Shown here: piece by piece, positions 11,478-22,119 of the stretch
Numbering within the stretch: position 1 is the stretch's first letter
Layout: each line of letters opens with the position of its first letter
Assembly: GCA_032622095.1 (NCBI GenBank)
Contig: CP136063.1
Span: 24,744,987 to 24,808,986 of the forward strand
Direction: 5' to 3'
DNA length: 64,000 bases
Origin: Siphonodentalium dalli
Lineage: Eukaryota > Mollusca > Scaphopoda > Gadilida > Siphonodentaliidae
Translations under genes and position numbers: made by a program
Notes under the pieces: generated by a model
Databases searched by the model: none
What the model was told of the DNA's origin: nothing
The model's input: only the letters and a program-made list of their open reading frames with translations

Positions 11478-11908
11478 ACTCAATCCGATCAGACGCTCCT
11501 AAATTACTATTTCTTTGGTTTCGGGGGTAAAAAAAATATTTGACTCGAGCTCAGAGTGATCAGATATCGATTGTTGAAGTTTGTTATTTCTCGAGATGTG
11601 TAATAATATGTGGACCAGAAACACGTGGTCGAACGGAGGGTCTCGGACAAAATAGCGGATGAAGATGGATAAGTATAAAGTCAAGTGGTAATACGGTCAA
11701 ATTTGGTGACACTTTAGTGGTAATACGGCCATATTTTGTTGAACAAAATGTTGATAAAAAACAAGTTTTGGGAAATTTGATACCATAGTTGACAGTGATT
11801 AGCATTATTTTGTTGCAATACATCGATTCTGATAACTAAAGCGTATTTTGAAGAAATGTTGTTGCTGTTGTATCTTGATGGTATGGGGGCCGTCTGATCG
11901 GATTGAGT
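11478..11908. mobile_element. Possible MITE with 18-bp inverted ends
   Basis: ACTCAATCCGATCAGACG (11478-11495) is mirrored by CGTCTGATCGGATTGAGT (11891-11908), enclosing 431 bp. Part of the interior (11495-11582: AATTACTATTTCTTTGG, TTTGACTCGAG, CAGAGTGATCAGATATCGA) recurs inverted at 63411-63503. I saw no convincing target duplication. The frames inside are short and unremarkable. Confidence 0.6.
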
Positions 11909-11909
11909 C

Positions 11910-13690
11910 ATATACCTTTTAAAAGAACTACGGAATTGAACTAACTGCAGTTCATCGACACACTCAACTGAAAAGTATTGCCTACAAAATTGCGATTAGA
12001 GTATATTTGAGAAAAATCAATGTGTACCAAGGATCAATGTAAATGACTAAAATTCATGTTGACATTGTGTAACAAACTGGAAAACCGTTCTATCGTCACA
12101 CCCTTGTCAACAGAGGTTATTATCTCGCATGGACAAATATGATCCAACGGAAACACATTATCGCGTACTGAAAATGATGCTGGGGAAACTTGGAAAATAT
12201 TACGTCACAAACATGGCGGTATCGAGAATTCACTCATTTCCGAAAACACACGAGCGCTGCCGGCATCACTCGGAAGATCGGCTGATTAGTAACATTTAAC
12301 CGGAAGAGCGAAACGATATCAAATTTACGCAAAAATATAACTAACAAAACGCGTTTTTTAGCGCTATATCGATGAATTAGCTCTGGAATAGTATGCATAT
12401 GCGTGTTTTGTGACCCCTTTTCTCGAATTACGTATACATAAATTTTAGGGTTCGAATGAGCCATGTCCGTTTAAGTTTTCTTTACTTTTTTAAACTACTT
12501 GACAATAAAATATTAAATTTATAAATAACTCGCCGGATAACCACTCCAAAAATAGTACATACTTCAGTGTCCGTGACAGCCGATATGTATCTATGCCAGC
12601 CTTATTTTTCGCCAATGCGCAAAAATAAAACTATAAGAACACACGAGTGTTCATAAAATAAAATATTTTCCACTGTGAGAATATTATCTAACTTAAAACC
12701 CACCCATTGAATTGTCATTGGAGCCAACTATCCATTTGGTCTGGTCTTAATTACCTGAGTATATGCCCACAGTTTAGCACGGACAGTTAGTGTTGTCCAC
12801 GTTTCAATTATTATTTAATTCGAATTAGGACTCGCTAGTTGAGGGACGTTTCCTCCGAAGTTTGCCATTGCGCTATGGATTCCGCCAGTGTATTATGTGA
12901 GCAATATATTTCTATCCAATTGTATTTGTTAATTTTTTTTTCTTGATTTAAAGAAGCCCCATCCAATTTGACATCAAATAAGTTAACATTCCATAAGAAT
13001 TTATCAGACAATAGAACATGAAAAATAATGATCGTTATACATATGCATCACCAATACAGCACCACAGAACATCCAAAATAATGTGATCAGAATGACATAA
13101 GTAGCTTATTTTCGAAATTTCTCTTCAATTTTCATCGTTGGATGGTAATGAACTAAAAATGCTCTTTATAAAATGTGATTTTTCGAAGATTCTGGTGCCA
13201 AACCACACGAAACCTGGCAAAACTGCCTCATTATTAAACCTTTGAAAGCGGCCAGCCAGAAAACGTTCATACACCCGACTGGCCGCAAAAGCGGCCAATT
13301 GCGGCCAATATCATTCGGTGACATCATAAACATATGTAGCATGTTTATATGTGTTATAACCATTGGTATATCCACTTATATCTATGGTAATGATTCCCAA
13401 GAACTTCAGCAGTGCTATTGGTACATTTGTTTGGGGTTGTTGCCGACTAGTTGGGGTTGGAAAATATGCGCATGTGCATAATTCAACAAACGTACATTAT
13501 TTGAAGCGATTTCGCGTAACGCTATACATTGTTGAGCGGTTTGCAGGATTGTAGAAAGACACCATTTCGATCACTCTTATTGGTTTAAATTATTCTTGTA
13601 TACATAATCAGTGTTCTGGCATATATGAGGAAGGCGCAGTCACATATTTGAGTCGATTTGTTTGCGCATGCGCATAGGATAAAATGATAA
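11910..13690. other. No recognisable gene; scattered GC palindromes
   Basis: Mostly AT-rich. GCGGCCA motifs cluster at 13247-13306, and TGCGCATGTGCA / TGCGCATGCGCA / TGCGCGTGCGCA occur near 13467, 13662 and 13842. These suggest a diverged repeat of about 180-200 bp. CGAATGAGCCATGTCCGTTTAA near 12451 is repeated inverted near 31080. Confidence 0.4.
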
Positions 13691-14640
13691 ATGTATGGGT
13701 TTTTGTGCAACGATACAATCACACCCGGGATCCCCACAGCATATGAGTTTGCATTATACAGTTACTCGTTTCGACATTGCATCATGCAGCGTAGTCCTGT
13801 GGAAAGGGGTTGCATGGTCACAATATCTAGTGCGATTTACTTGCGCGTGCGCATTACAAACACGTGTCAAATCTTGCTTTATTGAGCAATTCTGTAAAGT
13901 TTAAGACCATTTGAGCATCACCATCACCGCGCCCCTATGCGATGTATAAAATGGGACATAATACCATTGTATGCACAGGGAAGTGGTATCATACGATATC
14001 TGGTCAGAAGAGTGAACCCAACTTGTATTTAACGATATCAATGGTTGCTAAGCATATATTCCAAGTTGGGTTCACTCTTCTGACCAGATATATCTCAAAT
14101 TTCACAACATGGAGTCGACTCCATAGAAAACGCTGTTTCTTAGTGCGAAATTATGACGCTATATAAGCTATAATTGAATATTACTTTCAATATCGGGTAG
14201 TTGCATAATAACCGTTACCAGGGAGTGATCGTGTGGCAAAGTTTACCAATACTCTGGTCCATTGGAACATAACTGTAAAGTTTCAGACCTGCGGCACCAT
14301 TTGAACATAGCCATCACCATGTGCATGCCATGGAATGTCTCAAATGGGGCATAATACAATTGAATACACAGGGCAATGGTGTCATTCTATCATTTGGGAT
14401 ATTGGCTTAGCAACCATTACTACCCTTAGATACACGTTAGGTTCACTCTTCTGGTCATGCAGATATGTCTCATATTTCACAATAGGGTATTGACTGCCTC
14501 AAAAATGCCACCTTATTGGGCTGAATTACGACAAAGCTATAATTGTATTTTACTTTCAATATCGGGTAGTTGCCTAGCAACCGTTACCAGGGAGTGACCA
14601 TGTGGCAATGTGACCAGACATGTGGCCCCACTTGAACATA
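13690..14640 (+). repeat. Diverged tandem repeat, ~380-bp period
   Basis: Blocks recur in order: TAAAGTTT..GACC..CATTTGA.CAT at 13896 and 14276, GGGCATAATAC..TTG.AT.CACAGGG after each, and TACTTTCAATATCGGGTAGTTGC at about 14180 and 14548 followed by ACCGTTACCAGGGAGTGA. A third partial unit is visible near 14620. No protein is supported. Confidence 0.65.
13996..14091. repeat. Hairpin with perfect 30-bp arms
   Basis: Arm 13996-14025 (ATATCTGGTCAGAAGAGTGA... ) is the exact reverse complement of 14062-14091, with a 36-base loop. It lies inside the ~380-bp tandem repeat; the equivalent position in the next unit (near 14450) keeps only a one-sided match, GGTTCACTCTTCTGG. Confidence 0.85.
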
Positions 14641-14973
14641 AACACCATATGCCTAAACACTGCCTACAATAAGTCAAGATACCACTGGGAGCCCAGGGTC
14701 AGGGTGTCGATCGTTGTGGGGAGCTAGGGTTCAAAGGGTTAAGAAGGCGAAAGCACACAAGAAGCTTGCATAAATGGGTTTACTCATTTTCTCATTGTTG
14801 TCTTGTGTAGAATACGCAAGAATAGAAGTATTATAGTGTCCAATCGTATGGGGTATCTTGAATTTCCAATTATTATCAGAAAGACACCTACTTGTACTAG
14901 GTTGAATTCTAGGTTGAATTCTATAGTTTACACAGGGACGTGGCTAGATGTGAATCAGAGCTATATGACAAAT

Positions 14974-15108
14974 TAATTTTGCACACCCATCCCCTTCAGG
15001 TTAGATGTTTCAAACTGAAAGGTATAACATTTCCAGTTATTGGACAATTCTTACATGACATGGGCCATCCCCCGTGGTTAGCAAATTCCCATCAGTCCCA
15101 TATAAGCT
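14974..15108 (-). repeat. Dispersed repeat, inverted relative to 43020-43155
   Basis: CCCTTCAGGTTAGAT, ACATTTCCAGTTATTGGACA, ACATGACATGGGCCATCCCC and TTAGCAAATTCCCATCAGTC match the reverse complement of 43020-43155 with few changes. The two copies are 28 kb apart. Boundaries are approximate. Confidence 0.75.
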
Positions 15109-16337
15109 AGGGGGCGACTGGGGTGAAGTTATCGCCTTCTCGCCTGCGACTTCACCCTCGGATGTCCGCTAGGCGAAAACAAAGTCGCCTTACAAATTTG
15201 ACCAAACTAGCTTGGGATTTATGGTAATTTTACCGGTGGAAATTTGACTTGTTTTGCAAAAAAATATATAGTCTTAAAACTGTTCTAACGAGGCAGTTTT
15301 AAGTATATATTGTACATTGTGTACTGTATCCACATATTCTAATCACATTTAGTGCTTTCGGAAACGGCAAATTGCGCTTTGCAAACTAAGTTTATGATGA
15401 GCTACTCGCACGTCTGAAGAAGAAGTTGGTACATTGTTCCACCGTGTCATTTTGTAACCGCAAATTGTATAGCCATGCATGATCACCACCACGCGTACAT
15501 ACAGTAGCCTATGTAAAGTTTGTAAACAAATCATGATGTCTTTTCAATGTCGATGAATTTAAACTCTAAAAATATCCATGATTTTATAATTTTTAAAAAG
15601 TATTATGCTTCTGACTCCGTTTCCCAATCAAACTTATTTACGTTTTGCAGTTGCAGATTTATTATGTAAACAATAGCACGTGCTTGCTTACTATTAAAAA
15701 CAGGGTCGTGAAATCGTGAGTCACAGTTCGCCAAAATCGTGAGAGTTAACGTGTCTGCATGTCAACCGTTGTAAATTAATTGCATGTACTTGGTTACAAT
15801 GCAGGTAATTAAATAACCTGTTCACATTAATAACTATTGTAACACAGCTATCCAACTTGCCAAGTTTATTGCTTTAATCAGTTGTTAGTCGGATTATCAT
15901 GACTAATTATACCATCAACGTTTGTATTCAAGCTTTTATAACTCCTTGATTAGTCCTTACTGTTTATTTAACAGACAACCACATTACAGCAGTGCATGAC
16001 CAAAATCAATTTCCAAAAATTTCAAATTTATAATATCATTTAATTTCTTCAGAATTTTAAAAGTCATTAAAGGGATACTGTTGTTGTTGGTTTCTATAGG
16101 CTCCGAGTCGGAAAATAAGGTAACAATTTTTCCATTATTTGAAAATCTGTTGAGTACGAAGTAGTGTTACGGATGGCAAATTTACTGGAATGCAAAAATA
16201 CAAATTGTCATCGAGTAATTTTTGTACAGTTTTCAACCAAATAAATAAAATAAAAGTTATATTATATGCATTATATGAATACTATATACTCATTTAAGTT
16301 ATTGTATCGTCACTAGTCAGTGAGTGGCTTGAGTTTT
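15109..16337. other. No recognisable gene; small hairpins
   Basis: Contains a hairpin with arms CTTAAAACTG / CAGTTTTAAG (15274-15303) and a GGGTGAAGT...GACTTCACCC pairing (about 15120-15158). The rest is AT-rich DNA without supported features. Confidence 0.45.
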
Positions 16338-16575
16338 CTTTATATGTATATAAGGAACCCACATGTGTTCTTTATTCCCGCTTCCAATTAAATATATATA
16401 TTGTACACATGTATGTATTCATAATAATAAAACCAAATTGTGTGTGTTTGTTTGTTTGTCTGCCCGGCTATAGGCAACCAACCGGTTGGATCATGGCAAA
16501 AGAAAATTGGTACACATGGTAAATTGTCATGAGTGTCATCGGATAGATAGAGCTGACGTCAGATGATTTAAATTG
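16338..16575 (+). repeat. Dispersed repeat with TTTG-rich core (pair of 40880-41140)
   Basis: Order of blocks: TAAGGAACCCACATGTGTTC, TTCCAATTAAATATATATAT, TGTACACATGTATG, GTTTGTTTGTTTGTCTGCC, ATAGGCAACCAACCGGTTGG, AATTGGTACACATGGTAAA, AGCTGACGTCA. The same series occurs inverted at 40880-41140. Both copies contain the AACCGGTTGG palindrome. Confidence 0.8.
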
Positions 16576-16707
16576 GCATTCATGAATAATTTAATAACAT
16601 AATTACATATCTAAAATGATCAGACCCACGGAGCTGAAAACGATTACACATGTTTAAATTGACCAGGGAAATTCTATCCGTTAGGTGCCTTTGCCATAAA
16701 ATGACTT

Positions 16708-17175
16708 AACTCTGTTAGTGCCAGGCTTATTTTGTAGGTTTTGTGCCAGGGAATATTACGTTTTTCATGGGCATCAAAATTGAGGCCCCCACCCCCACCC
16801 CACCCGGAATACGGAATACCACTTAACACAGAGGGTGGAATACGGAATCCCAGTTAAGAGCCATATGGAATACATAAAAATATATGAAAACTTCATTTTT
16901 TGGAAGGTTGGCGTACGAATACCGGTAATTTTGGAATACCGAATACCTCCTAACAGAGGGGCCAGAATACGGCGTACCTCATAACCGGGCGTGGAATACG
17001 GCGTACGAAAAGAGGGGGTTGGGGCCTCAAAATTATTACTATGAATACTTGGTGATAGTTTTGAGTTATAACATGCCCCTAAGGACTTATCCAGTTTGTT
17101 TTTAAATTTGCTATAGCATGCTTAAGCATACTTTAAAAAAAAAATTTAGGGCCGATCTCATTGGCCCTGGCACGC
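16708..17175. mobile_element. Degenerate relative of the TTAA MITE, with a nested insertion
   Basis: The left side (TTAACTCTGTTAGTGCCAGG, TTTTGTAGG) and the right side (TTTAGGGCCGATCTCATTGGCC, CTGGCACGC) resemble the two ends and the GGCCGAT..CGGCC module of 4957-5195. The ends no longer match perfectly and the right TTAA is not evident, so this is an old or rearranged copy. Confidence 0.45.
16775..17035. mobile_element. Inverted-end element containing GGAATACGG repeats
   Basis: TTGAGGCCCCCACCCCC at about 16779 faces GGGGGTTGGGGCCTCAA near 17012-17028. Between them lie repeated GGAATACGGAATACC and GGAATACGGCGTACG motifs with CTTAAC / CATAAC spacers. It appears nested inside the older element at 16708-17175. 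Confidence 0.55.
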
Positions 17176-17214
17176 TACAGACCATAAATTAGGGCCGATA
17201 AGATCAGGGGGGGT

Positions 17215-17425
17215 CGGAAAAAAGTGCCATGACAGTAGGCTGAATTTTTTTTTTCCGCCTCTTGGGTACCCACCACCTCCCTATTTGTAGGAAAAAATAT
17301 TTTTCCAATTTCATGCGGGGTACCCACCCCCTTTTTACCTCCAAATTCAGCCAAATCACCCCTTATTTGAAGGAATTTTGTTTCCAATTTCATGCAGGGT
17401 ACCCACCCACGTTTTACCTAAAAAA
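17215..17425. repeat. Degenerate ~75-bp tandem repeat with GGGTACCCACC
   Basis: GGGTACCCACC occurs near 17263, 17317 and 17398, the last two each preceded by CCAATTTCATGC. The minus-strand frame 17175-17393 is a translation of this array. Confidence 0.6.
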
Positions 17426-17906
17426 TCTGTAGTCTCACACCATTTAGGCTTGGTATTTGTTTCAGTTATAAAGTCTGAGAACAGATAAGAATCGTATAAA
17501 CCTACAGCACTCATTGTTGTCCTGTTTGTTTTTGAACAAGTTATATGAACATTTTACCATATTTCCAATGCTTGTCTGTAATTGTATCGAAAATATAAAA
17601 TAAAAATTTAGGCAAAACATTTATGCTATTTAAAATAGTAATGGACCCACACGATCTTATACCATCTGACAACATGGCGTTTAACAGATTGATCAGCATT
17701 CATATGGCTTTGATGTGAAATTGTGTCCACAACAAAAAAACAATAAATTAAACTAAAAAATCAAACAAAAATCTGGATTTGGCTTTAAATAGCATTCAAT
17801 ACTTTCTAGCATGATGAGATTTCCATGTTTTGCCTCTAATGCTGTCTGATCAGGTCTAATGAGTAAACATTAATGATATAAATGAATAGCTTTATTCATT
17901 TTTATT
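17426..17906. other. No recognisable feature
   Basis: AT-rich DNA. No matched ends, no tandem pattern, no protein similarity. Confidence 0.5.
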
Positions 17907-18515
17907 GTCCCCCGAAAAATTAATCAACTCCTCCTACAGTTTTCATCCTAGAGATTTGAAACTTCAGAATATTGTTGCCCATAAATTGAAGATGTGCAAC
18001 ATGTATATAGATAAATGAAAAATTATTTTTTGACAAAGTTATTAACCCTTTTCTACTTAGAAAATTTCAACATTTTTTATAAATTTCTATATGAGGGTAC
18101 CTTCATGATGTAATCAACTCCTCCTACAGATTTCATCCTAGAGATTTGAAACTTCAGAATATTGTTGCCCATATATTGAAGATGTGCAACATGTATATAG
18201 ATGACGGTAAAATAATTTTTTGACAAAGTTATAAACCCTTTTCGACTTAGAAAATTTCAACATTTTTTATAATTTTCTGTATGAGGGTACTCTCATGGTG
18301 TAATCAACTCCTCCTACAGTTTTGATCGTAGATATTTGAAACTTCAGAGTGTTGTTACCCACATATTGGTGATGTGCAGCATGTATATAGATGACGGAAT
18401 ATCTATTTTTTACGGAGTTATTCAGAGTTATTGACCTTTTTCAACTTAGAAAATTTCAACATTTAAAAAAATTTCTTTAACAAAGCGGCATCGACTTGCT
18501 ACGTTTTCGGGGGAC
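17907..18515 (+). mobile_element. Element with GTCCCCCGAAAA ends and three internal ~190-bp repeats
   Basis: The 12-bp inverted ends GTCCCCCGAAAA (17907-17918) and TTTTCGGGGGAC (18504-18515) bracket three tandem units. These begin at ATCAACTCCTCCTACAG near 17924, 18113 and 18303, about 189-190 bp apart. Each unit includes GAGATTTGAAACTTCAGA, GATGTGCAACATGTATATAG and CTTAGAAAATTTCAACATTT. The third unit is the most diverged. No coding capacity was found. The tandem count probably varies between copies elsewhere in the genome. Confidence 0.75.
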
Positions 18516-19240
18516 ACTGGTCTGCTGACCTTTTATTTACTTTAATCATGGGTGTCATAACTGTCCATTTTCATCTTGAACCAGTGGCATTGGTACTTGA
18601 CAATGTGATCTGATGCAAAAGACGAAATTATGAGTGTTGGTTTGTAACCGGGATTTCTGAGAAGCATTATGCCTATATCCACACTAACTACCCCCCTAAG
18701 CCCTGACCTAAGTGTCATACATACCATAACAATGATGCTGAACACTTTTGTAAGAGGAAAAAACTGTGACCACTTGGAAAAAAGTGACTTTTTTCACGGG
18801 TGAACCCCGGCCTACTGTATGGAAAAAAGTGACCCCCCCCCCCCCTGATAAGATGGACAAATATTGAAGTGGGACAAATCAGGAAATTCCTACAGATGGG
18901 CGACTTGACCATGATATTGCCATGGTGCAGGTGCCGTGGATCACAGATGACTTAATAAGCAGCACTAATCAATAGCAATAAAGATCGTTTATCCTCAGCT
19001 TAGAATATATGGATAGAGAAATTGGTAGCTTCCCCCAAGGTGTCTCATGGAATATGTGTGGTTTATCTTACTCATAATCCAACAAGCATTGTTGTCAGCT
19101 ATTCTAAATATTTCGATATGCAGATGTCTTAATAAATTATTTATATTTGATGAATACATGTAGGTTTTATATTTGCTCTTTTCAAAGCAGTATTGCTAAT
19201 GGTTTTGATATTCTATTTTATATGTATGTTGAATCTGGCG
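18516..19240. other. No recognisable gene; C-tract
   Basis: Contains a 16-C run after GA at about 18830 and short repeats of GGAAAAAAGTGAC nearby. No supported gene. Confidence 0.45.
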
Positions 19241-19489
19241 TGGGTCTTAATCCACTCATCAAGTTGACAATCCGGTGACCGACTCAGTAGGTGATCCCTC
19301 GCCCACAAGCTAGGATCCCTCCACATCTTTATACGGGAGTCAAAGCCCCATTCATACAAAGTTTGCCCATTATCTCGAAGCATTTAATCAAACATAAAAT
19401 ATTCAATGCTCAACCTCTGCTTTGGCGAGTCAAATGAATTGACAGACCTTGGAGATTTTTTGTTTTGGAACTGGATCAACATCCTTAGT

Positions 19490-20478
19490 TGCATGGTTTC
19501 GGAGCAGACGTAAAATTTGCAGTAGCTGTATCCATTGCCTGTGAGACAGGTTCAGGAACAGGAAAAATATCATTCTCTTGAACTTGTGTTGCTAATGATA
19601 TACTGAGGAGTTTTGTTTGATTAAAACTGTATGAGTGCTCGCATTAACATACTTTTTCTTAAAAACGGCAGCCGAGCATGTGACATGAGAAATTGATGGT
19701 CGGTCTGGCACCAACTAATTTCCTAGCATCCATGTATGATAAATTTTTCTCAGTCTTACATCTTTGTATCTTGAATTCATAGTCCCATATGGGACATGAA
19801 CGATCCATTGCAGCATGTGAACCTTGACAGTTCAAGAATTTTTTAGTATTTGTACAATCCTTATGATCATGACCAGAAACAGAACAGTGTGCACAAATGG
19901 TTTCAATACTAAATAGCCCTGGCATTTAAAACATCATAATAGATTTGGAACATAGGTACTTTAATATATCTATCTCATGTACCCAACCTTCAATGTCGGT
20001 GGTTGTTCACACCGATTGAAGGTCAGAAGATAACTATTCAAAGGAACTCGAATACCATCAACAGTTTTTGTAAATCGACGGACTTCTGTAACTCCCTGTG
20101 GTGCCAAATCCACCAATATCTCTGATTCAGAAGAATCAGCGATATCGAGGGTCCGCAACACAGCTCTGCTACTATTAAATGTCTTGTGAGGAGTAACCAA
20201 TACTGGTGTTGTGCAATAGTTGTTAACTCTAAGCAAAGCATCAGATTGAACTTTCTTTGAGCATTCAATCACGAGAGAGCCACTTATTGGCCAAGTCCTG
20301 ATTGGTTTAACAGATTTCAATTGTCCAGCAATGCTTTGTAGTGTTTTATCAATGACAAAGATAGGTCTTTTCACATTTGGGTCAAAGCCAAGTACCGAGG
20401 GAATACCACAGCATCATTGCAACTTGACGAGTCATCATTCTAATGAGCAAGACATTGTTTTTTTGTTTGAGTTGCCAT
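19490..20478 (-). pseudogene. LINE (non-LTR retrotransposon) ORF1, frameshifted
   Basis: This is a broken ORF1 of a Jockey/CR1-type LINE, whose product is a nucleic-acid-binding chaperone packaging the element RNA. A possible start (MATQTKK) is at 20478. Frame 20374-19970 shows the N-terminal RNA-recognition-like region, with KSVKPIRTWPISGSLVIEC, VTPHKTFNSSRAV and FTKTVDGIRV, ending LKVGYMR. After in-frame stops comes CFKCQG (from 19933). A frameshift then leads to frame 19925-19659 with CAHCSVSGHDHKDC and NCQGSHAAMDRSC, that is CCHC zinc knuckles 2 and 3. The first cysteine of knuckle 3 appears as F. A C-terminal tail rich in P and S can be followed to about 19494. No endonuclease or reverse transcriptase follows. 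Stops and at least two frameshifts make it non-functional. Family placement is from motif recall, not alignment. Confidence 0.85.
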
Positions 20479-20990
20479 ACGAAAAGCAAAAAATCAACAA
20501 CTAGACAACAGTAGTCACCGTGGACTACCCTTCAAATTCTGGTACATAGCTGATGAGGTGACCCGTTTAGCCACTGCATATAGCAGCCTCCCGGTACCTC
20601 TCCACAGTGAGACAGGCGTGAACAATACGGTATTCAACACTCATCATGATGAACACAACAGAGACAAGAGAGAACAGAAGAGCAATACAACATCACAATT
20701 TAATCTGAAACACTGTGCAGAGGCTTCAGACTAGCCGATTGATTGAGCCAGGGACCATGAGTTAAATCGTATCTGCAGGTTGATACCTCACGTGATACAA
20801 CTACCCTAGTACCTCCAGGACTCCTACACCACACCTCACAGGATGCACCCCACGGCAAACAGTGTGCCACATTAGGGAATTTTTCCCACTCGCAGTGGGG
20901 TGGTAGGCCTATTCTACCCCGGACCCACATGGGGTGAATATCTGGAGAACAACATATCCAAAATACGCCTTCGGGAAAATTTTCCATTCA
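20479..20990 (-). mobile_element. Probable 5' untranslated part of the LINE copy
   Basis: This lies directly upstream of the ORF1 remnant in its reading direction and is more GC-rich than the surroundings. It probably belongs to the same LINE insertion. The 95-codon minus frame 20700-20987 has no domain that I recognise. The exact 18-mer GAACAACATATCCAAAAT at 20946 also occurs at 21951, so the outer boundary is uncertain. Confidence 0.4.
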
Positions 20991-21967
20991 AGATGGAGTA
21001 CAAAATGGCTGTTGGTATCAGAAATTGCTTAATTTCATCGTTAGGTGCACCAATCTCGTTCAAAATTGAAAATCTAGTCCTATAAGAGTGAACGTTTGAG
21101 TTAATCGAGAAATAATCATTGCAGACCATAAGAGAAACTTTTGACCAGAAACAAACAAAATCACTCTAATAAACATCACGAGAGCAATAGAAAGCAAGGT
21201 CGCATGCAATGGTTAAATCTGGACTTTTTGGGCGCCCAGATATGAAATCATAATGCAGTTTTAATATATGACACTCTTTATGATGAATCTTGTGATTATA
21301 TGTGTAACTAAACAGTTAAATGCGTTTTAATAGGGATGTATTGATTCTGGGACCATTTCTGGAAGCAGAAATGCTTCCAGAAATGAATGTTGTCAGAGCA
21401 GTCTCACAAATGTGACCGATCATTATTTATTTTGATATCTACAGCATGAAACAATTCAAAATGCACTGCTATAGAACAATATGAGAGATATCCAAATAGT
21501 ATGTAATGAAGATCCTATTATCCATGTCGCAACATAGAATTATAAACTTGACCGTTATCGTTTACATACACTTTGGCAGTGACTAAGTTTATAGCTGGAA
21601 ATTATATTTGGTTAAATTCACCAAAGCCACATATATGCGAAAAGTACTACGATTTCTTCAGCTGCATCATCTCGTTGACCACTCCCCATGTTATATAGTT
21701 GTTGTACACGAAACCACAAATAGCAACATTTTCTGAATGGCAAACGCTGAAATAACAGCTTCAAACGATGCATGATCACCTCAACAATTGAGACTTTCAG
21801 TTCCGAAATGGGTACAGCGGTACCACACGCGGAACCATCCCGGTACCGATAAGTCTGCAACTGTTGATAATTTGAGAAGCCTAATTTGACCCGGACAAAA
21901 TTTTTAACAAGCTGGTTTTTGTATCAGTTTTTAGGAAGAATCTCTGGGGAACAACATATCCAAAATC
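20991..21967. other. No recognisable gene; one perfect hairpin
   Basis: A hairpin with 14-base arms (CATTTCTGGAAGCA / TGCTTCCAGAAATG) sits at 21354-21385. The 80-codon minus frame 21618-21860 has no motif that I can name. Confidence 0.45.
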
Positions 21968-22115
21968 TAACAATTACAACATTAAAAATAACTTTTCAGA
22001 TCTGTTCGGATTGGAAAACACAAATAATATGCTACATGAATTTGATGTCAATCCGCCAAATACATTGACATCTGCAATTATATTTATGATAACGAATATG
22101 AAATTACGTTTTTTT
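21968..22115 (+). repeat. Direct repeat, copy 1 of ~150 bp (pair of 23697-23855)
   Basis: CTAACAATTACAACATTAAA, CAGATCTGTTCGGATTGG, TGCTACATGAATTTGATGTC and GATAACGAATATGAAATTACG are shared in order with 23697-23855. This copy reads CATTGACATC where the other reads CATTGATTGACATC, a 4-base indel in a microduplication. Confidence 0.85.
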
Positions 22116-22119
22116 TAAC

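Noticed and set aside
14710-14742. Possible right end of a TTAA element (TCAAAGGGTTAA)
   Set aside because: Eight bases match the piggyBac-type end at 5195, but no left partner was found in the preceding kilobase.
20700-20987. 95-codon minus-strand frame upstream of LINE ORF1 as a separate gene
   Set aside because: It lies where the LINE 5' region is expected and shows no domain; cysteines are not in a known pattern.
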